Below the pieces are notes generated by a model. It did no database searches. It worked only from the letters and a program-made list of their open reading frames with translations, and was not told the DNA's origin. Positions 60,414-64,000 of a DNA stretch of 64,000 bases are shown here, piece after piece. The stretch spans positions 1 through 64,000 of the forward strand of contig NZ_AJYQ02000016.1 of NCBI RefSeq assembly GCF_000287055.2. The letters run 5' to 3'. The position numbers were made by a program, and so were the translations under genes. Each line of letters begins with the position of its first letter. Position 1 is the first letter of the stretch. This stretch comes from Vibrio genomosp. F10 str. ZF-129 (GTDB taxonomy: Bacteria; Pseudomonadota; Gammaproteobacteria; Enterobacterales; Vibrionaceae).

Positions 60414-62138
60414 ATGTGGGAGCAAGGATTGGTTATGGCGATGCTACTTGGCATCATCACGTGCTTGCTTGTCACACGGATTAAGCCAAGTATCATTTTT
60501 GCTGGAGCGTCGTTTTTAGCTTTTATGGTTGGATCTATTGAGCTGAAATCCATTGCGACTAATTTCACTAATTCATCCTTATTAACATTAGTTTTGTTGA
60601 TTTTAGCCTCGTGTGCTTTAGAAAAAACGCGTTTAATCAGTTGGGTTAGCCGAAATATTTCTGAAGGTCGCTTGGGCACAGTAGTGGCAAAACTGGGTAT
60701 ATCCACGGCATTATTGTCTTCCTTTACCAATAATACGGCCGTGGTTGTATCGTTAATTGGGGCGATAAAACGCAACCAGAGACATGCGCCTTCAAAACTC
60801 CTTATTCCGCTTTCTTATGCGGCGATTTTAGGGGGGACTCTCACTCTTATTGGCACCTCAACAAACCTCATCATCAACAGTTTTGTTGAAGATGTAGGCT
60901 TACCCAGTTTAACCTTTTTTACCCCGACATTAATTGGCCTCGCGGTATTAGTCGGTGGTGTGCTTATTTTGATTCCACTCAGTTATCTTCTGCCGGATTA
61001 CGATGATCATGGACAAGATGACTTACCTTATTTCTTAGAAGCCATCGTTGAGCCCGGCTCTCCGCTGGTGGACAAAAGTATTAGCGAAAATAAATTGCGT
61101 GCTTTGAGAAAACTCTTTCTCGCAGAGGTGATTCGTGATGGGAAAAGTGTCCCATCGGTTGAGCCGGACTTTGTGCTTCAAGCCAAAGACAGATTACTGT
61201 TTTGTGGTGACATAGAAAGCGTAGCAACGCTGCAAGAAATTCAAGGTTTAACCCTGTTCGGACAACATCATCTTAATGGTCAGGGCTTTATAGAGGCTGT
61301 CGTGAGCTCATCGGCGAGTTTTTGCAACAAAACACTCAAATCGAGCCACTTCAGAGACCGATTTGATGCCGTTGTGGTCGCTATCAGAAGAGGCCATGAG
61401 CGTCTAGAGGGCGGCTTAGGTAATATTGTTTTAGCGGCTGGAGACACCTTGGTGTTGGTCCCAGGAAAGCGTTTTGAAACGGAGCGCCGCGCTCATCGCC
61501 GTGAATTTGTGCTGATTAATGATTTGGATTCGAGTGCCAAGCTTGATGCCAATAAATCCAGCATCGTGCTACTCGGTTTTGCTTTGGTTATTGGGCTAGC
61601 CTTGACTGAAGTCGTGCCTATTATCAAAGGGCTGCTTGTCTATTTACTCGTTATGCTGGCGTGTGGAATTGTCAAAATCAACGAACTACGCCGCCGTTTT
61701 CCCGTCGATATCGTTGTTATCGTTGGATCCGCGTTGTCGATCGCTCAGTTGATGCTCTCTTCCGGTTTGTCCATGAGGATGGGTGAAATGTTTATGGAAG
61801 CCTTTAATGGTTGGGGCGTTTTTGGGGCATTGGTCGCGGTGTATTTGATGACGTTGATCTTAACCGAGTTAGTGACCAACAATGCAGCAGCAGCCTTAGC
61901 TTTTCCCATCGCTTATAGCATGGCATTGGGATACAACGTTGATCCTATGCCATTCATCATGGCGGTATTGTTTGGTGCAAGTGCGAGTTTTATTTCCCCT
62001 TATGGGTACCAAACGAACCTTATGGTTTACAGTGTCGGCAACTATAAGCTGACCGATTATATTAAAATAGGGATCCCAATTTCGATTGTGTATTCAGTGC
62101 TTGTATTAAGCCTAATCCCTGTTTTCTTTCCATTTTAA
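60414..62138 (+). CDS. SLC13-family permease with two RCK-C (TrkA-C) domains, probable sulfate transporter
   Basis: A 574-aa membrane protein of the divalent anion:Na+ symporter/ArsB superfamily. Two membrane halves (about 1-195 and 385-574) flank a cytoplasmic region with two TrkA-C/RCK-C domains (about 205-275, FLEAIVEPGSPLVDK to LLFCG; about 290-370). The re-entrant motifs FTNNTAVV and LVTNNAAAALAFP are typical of the fold, with the TSTN-like GTSTNLIIN. Located between cysN and cysC, so sulfate import is the likely role, though substrate is not proven. ATG 60414 follows AAGGA. Confidence 0.88.
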   Translation: MWEQGLVMAMLLGIITCLLVTRIKPSIIFAGASFLAFMVGSIELKSIATNFTNSSLLTLVLLILASCALEKTRLISWVSRNISEGRLGTVVAKLGISTALLSSFTNNTAVVVSLIGAIKRNQRHAPSKLLIPLSYAAILGGTLTLIGTSTNLIINSFVEDVGLPSLTFFTPTLIGLAVLVGGVLILIPLSYLLPDYDDHGQDDLPYFLEAIVEPGSPLVDKSISENKLRALRKLFLAEVIRDGKSVPSVEPDFVLQAKDRLLFCGDIESVATLQEIQGLTLFGQHHLNGQGFIEAVVSSSASFCNKTLKSSHFRDRFDAVVVAIRRGHERLEGGLGNIVLAAGDTLVLVPGKRFETERRAHRREFVLINDLDSSAKLDANKSSIVLLGFALVIGLALTEVVPIIKGLLVYLLVMLACGIVKINELRRRFPVDIVVIVGSALSIAQLMLSSGLSMRMGEMFMEAFNGWGVFGALVAVYLMTLILTELVTNNAAAALAFPIAYSMALGYNVDPMPFIMAVLFGASASFISPYGYQTNLMVYSVGNYKLTDYIKIGIPISIVYSVLVLSLIPVFFPF

Positions 62139-62195
62139 TTTAAAGGACTGTATTTTGAGAAAGAGTGCTAAGAAACGAACTATGAGGGCCATACA

Positions 62196-62810
62196 ATGAC
62201 GCAAAATAAAGATGAGAATGTTGTGTGGCACCAACATGTTATAGATAAAACGTACCGAGCGAAGATAAAGCAACAGAAGCCATCAGTACTTTGGTTTACT
62301 GGCTTGTCTGGTGCCGGGAAATCGACGGTTGCCGGCGCACTTGAAAATAGGCTTGCAGAAATGGGCTACCACACGTATTTGCTTGATGGAGATAATGTTC
62401 GTCACGGTTTATGCAGTGATCTGGGTTTCTCAGAAAAAGATCGCCGAGAAAATATTCGTCGCATTGGTGAGTTGTCTAAATTGATGGCCGATGCTGGGCT
62501 TATTGTATTGTCTGCTTTCATTTCTCCACACCGTTCAGAGCGTCAGTTAGTCCGTGAGATGCTGCCTAATGGTGAGTTTTTGGAAGTCTTCGTCAATGCA
62601 CCTTTAGATGTGTGTGAGAAGCGTGATCCTAAAGGGCTTTATAAGAAAGCGAGAGCGGGTGAAATTGCTAATTTTACGGGAATTGACTCCGTGTATGAGG
62701 CGCCCGTTAATCCTGAGATTGATTTACTGGCGGGTAAGTACACGATTGACGAGTTAGTCGAACAATGCCTTGTGGTACTGAAAGTTCAAGGCATTATTCA
62801 AGCTGACTAA
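62196..62810 (+). CDS. cysC: Adenylyl-sulfate kinase
   Basis: Phosphorylates APS to PAPS. The 204-aa protein has the P-loop GLSGAGKS at residues 36-43, [16 protein letters not shown] (APS-binding) and [13 protein letters not shown] with the phosphorylatable Ser. Length is close to E. coli CysC (201 aa). Its last 4 nt overlap the convergent TIGR03899 gene. Confidence 0.97.
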   Translation: MTQNKDENVVWHQHVIDKTYRAKIKQQKPSVLWFTGLSGAGKSTVAGALENRLAEMGYHTYLLDGDNVRHGLCSDLGFSEKDRRENIRRIGELSKLMADAGLIVLSAFISPHRSERQLVREMLPNGEFLEVFVNAPLDVCEKRDPKGLYKKARAGEIANFTGIDSVYEAPVNPEIDLLAGKYTIDELVEQCLVVLKVQGIIQAD

Positions 62811-63709
62811 ACGGTGTGATGTATTGTGCTTTTTACATCTGAGTGCACGATAAATTTTTGACTCAGTAGTGCGATCACTTGGTCGTAGTACTGAGTATTC
62901 GGTTTGTTTCCGAGTAGCTTACACAGTTCATTTCCCGTAGGAGTAAAGCGGTAATAGAGCAGCCGAGTTCCTTTCCCTTGAGGCTGGAGAGAGTGGTTCT
63001 TCCCTTGGTAACTGAGTGGAAGTGGTGGATCTACTTCGATTTCTCCAGATTCCAGTTCAGTACCGTGCAGTAAACCGAGCTCGATCAGCACTAAAAGGCT
63101 TGAATAGGGGACTTGGAAGTTACCGGTGTTGACCGCAGTTGTCGTATCTCGTTTTCCCAAGCTAAAAATACCATTACGTGCTTTATAGCCAACCAATAGC
63201 TTCTTGCTGTTGTCTGCACCGAAACTGCAGGCTAGAGACGCTGCCTTCTGTAGAACTTGTGCTTCCTTCGGACTCATGTCTTGTAATATTTTGAGGGCTT
63301 TCATTGAGGTTGAGCCTGGGTTGGTAATTTCTCTTTTTAAAACTTGAGCCCATAGCCTTTGCATTGAAGGGTTGTGTATCTCTTGTGCCATATCAAAATA
63401 GCGGTATAGCCAATCTTTGTCTGGCTTTCCTGCTGTTTCATCACGACATGCCATATGCGTCGCTTTTAAGATTTGCTCTAGATTTTTTTGACGTTGTTCT
63501 TGACGTTTTCGTTCTCTTTTTAATGCTCGGTCAAGAGGAGATAGCTCGCCAGACTCGTCTTGCAGCAATGCATCTAAGCCGTAGGTTTGAGCAATATTCA
63601 GCACGCAGCTTGCACTGTCTTTAATGTAACTCGACTTTTTCTCTTGTTGCTTTGTGCTGCTGCCTGTCGGTTCGTGTTCGATAGTGACGGGCTTATTATC
63701 GTTTGCCAT
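62807..63709 (-). CDS. TIGR03899 family protein of unknown function
   Basis: A 300-aa cytoplasmic protein. The N-terminal half has a charged helix (about 62-85, [20 protein letters not shown]) and [25 protein letters not shown], a segment similar to the DUF2806 type; the C-terminal half is mixed alpha/beta with a winged-helix feel ([20 protein letters not shown]). I recognise the TIGR03899 group, found mainly in Vibrio and Shewanella, with no known role. It is convergent with cysC (4-nt overlap) and divergent from the small membrane ORF. Confidence 0.75.
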   Translation of the reverse strand: MANDNKPVTIEHEPTGSSTKQQEKKSSYIKDSASCVLNIAQTYGLDALLQDESGELSPLDRALKRERKRQEQRQKNLEQILKATHMACRDETAGKPDKDWLYRYFDMAQEIHNPSMQRLWAQVLKREITNPGSTSMKALKILQDMSPKEAQVLQKAASLACSFGADNSKKLLVGYKARNGIFSLGKRDTTTAVNTGNFQVPYSSLLVLIELGLLHGTELESGEIEVDPPLPLSYQGKNHSLQPQGKGTRLLYYRFTPTGNELCKLLGNKPNTQYYDQVIALLSQKFIVHSDVKSTIHHTV

Positions 63710-63818
63710 GCATATTTCCTCATGCCACTGAGTAGTTTCAACTGATTAAAATGTAACGTGTTATGAATCGGAGTTCTAGAAAAACAAAGAATGGCCGTTA
63801 AAAATTGAGACTACCCAA

Positions 63819-63850
63819 AATGATAACAATTTGTTAAAGTTGTTATCATT
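63819..63850. promoter_or_regulatory. Perfect 11-bp inverted repeat in a divergent promoter region
   Basis: AATGATAACAA (63819-63829) and TTGTTATCATT (63840-63850) are exact inverted arms with a 10-nt spacer, 14 nt before the small ORF at 63865. The half-sites TGATAACA partly resemble Fur-type TGATAAT. No T-run follows, so operator is more likely than terminator. Regulator unknown. Confidence 0.6.
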
Positions 63851-63864
63851 GGTTGCGAGGGTTT

Positions 63865-63969
63865 ATGAAGTACGTAAAAGAGAGTAAATTTAAGAAGCAC
63901 CTATCAATCGCTTTGCTATTACTGCTATATATGGCTGTGCTAGCGTATTTATCTAGCTTTTTATCATAA
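63865..63969 (+). CDS. Small predicted single-pass membrane protein (34 aa)
   Basis: Read directly: ATG 63865 to TAA 63969. The N-terminus MKYVKESKFKKHLS is basic; then SIALLLLLYMAVLAYLSSF is one membrane helix, so an N-in topology is expected. GAGGG at 63857-63861 is a ribosome site with a short spacer (3-4 nt). The perfect inverted repeat lies just upstream. I do not recognise the family. It could be the first gene of an operon continuing beyond the window, or a spurious short frame. Confidence 0.5.
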   Translation: MKYVKESKFKKHLSIALLLLLYMAVLAYLSSFLS

Positions 63970-64000
63970 AATAGAGGATTGATAGGCTTTAGGTTAATTT

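Overview
This 64 kb window looks like chromosomal core DNA of a Vibrio or close relative. The evidence is the Na+-motor gene motX beside purA, an Xds/ExeM-type secreted nuclease with a GlyGly-CTERM tail, the Vibrionaceae/Enterobacterales-type crp-prkB-yheUTS-kefGB-yheV-slyD chain, and a complete S10-spc-alpha ribosomal block. I see no rRNA, tRNA, CRISPR array, insertion sequence, prophage or integron, and no base-composition break that would mark an island.

Layout. (1) 1-6851: 3'-truncated mrcA (PBP1A) on the minus strand, divergent from the pilMNOPQ type IV pilus operon. (2) 7040-13929: aroK-aroB-damX-dam, then rpe, gph and trpS (shikimate pathway, septal SPOR protein, Dam methylase, housekeeping). 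(3) 14273-17596: the secreted nuclease xds and pabA. (4) 17973-22670: arginine-succinyltransferase genes argD/astC, astA, astD and a DUF1338 metalloenzyme gene. (5) 22833-28345, minus strand: crp, prkB, yheU, yheT, a TIGR02444 gene and the ABC-F gene yheS. (6) 28473-31855: kefG-kefB, yheV, slyD. (7) 32161-37710: purA, motX behind a sigma-28 promoter, rnr, rlmB. (8) 37857-51822: the S10, spc and alpha operons from rpsJ to rplQ, with an S10 leader, a strong inter-operon terminator and an alpha-operon leader. (9) 51995-57383: fklB, oapA, an EamA transporter, elaA, a Crp/Fnr-like regulator and cpdB. (10) 57949-62810: the sulfate-activation cluster cysD-cysN-SLC13 permease-cysC. (11) 62807-64000: a TIGR03899 gene and, divergently, a tiny predicted membrane protein gene behind a perfect 11-bp inverted repeat.

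How the genes work together. PilM-N-O-P form the inner-membrane alignment complex that links to the PilQ secretin, next to the peptidoglycan synthase PBP1A. AstC-A-D carry out three of the five steps of arginine succinylation; astB and astE are not in the window. CysD/N make APS, CysC phosphorylates it to PAPS, and the SLC13/RCK permease between them probably imports sulfate. The ribosomal block carries its expected RNA controls.

I found no convincing new multi-gene system. The items most worth a second look are small: the DUF1338 gene attached to the ast genes, the 34-codon membrane ORF with its operator-like repeat, an exact tandem repeat in the crp 5' leader, several unexplained leader hairpins, and an unusual PilN tail. 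Coordinates were read by hand; start codons were moved from the longest frame where a ribosome binding site or family length argued for it.
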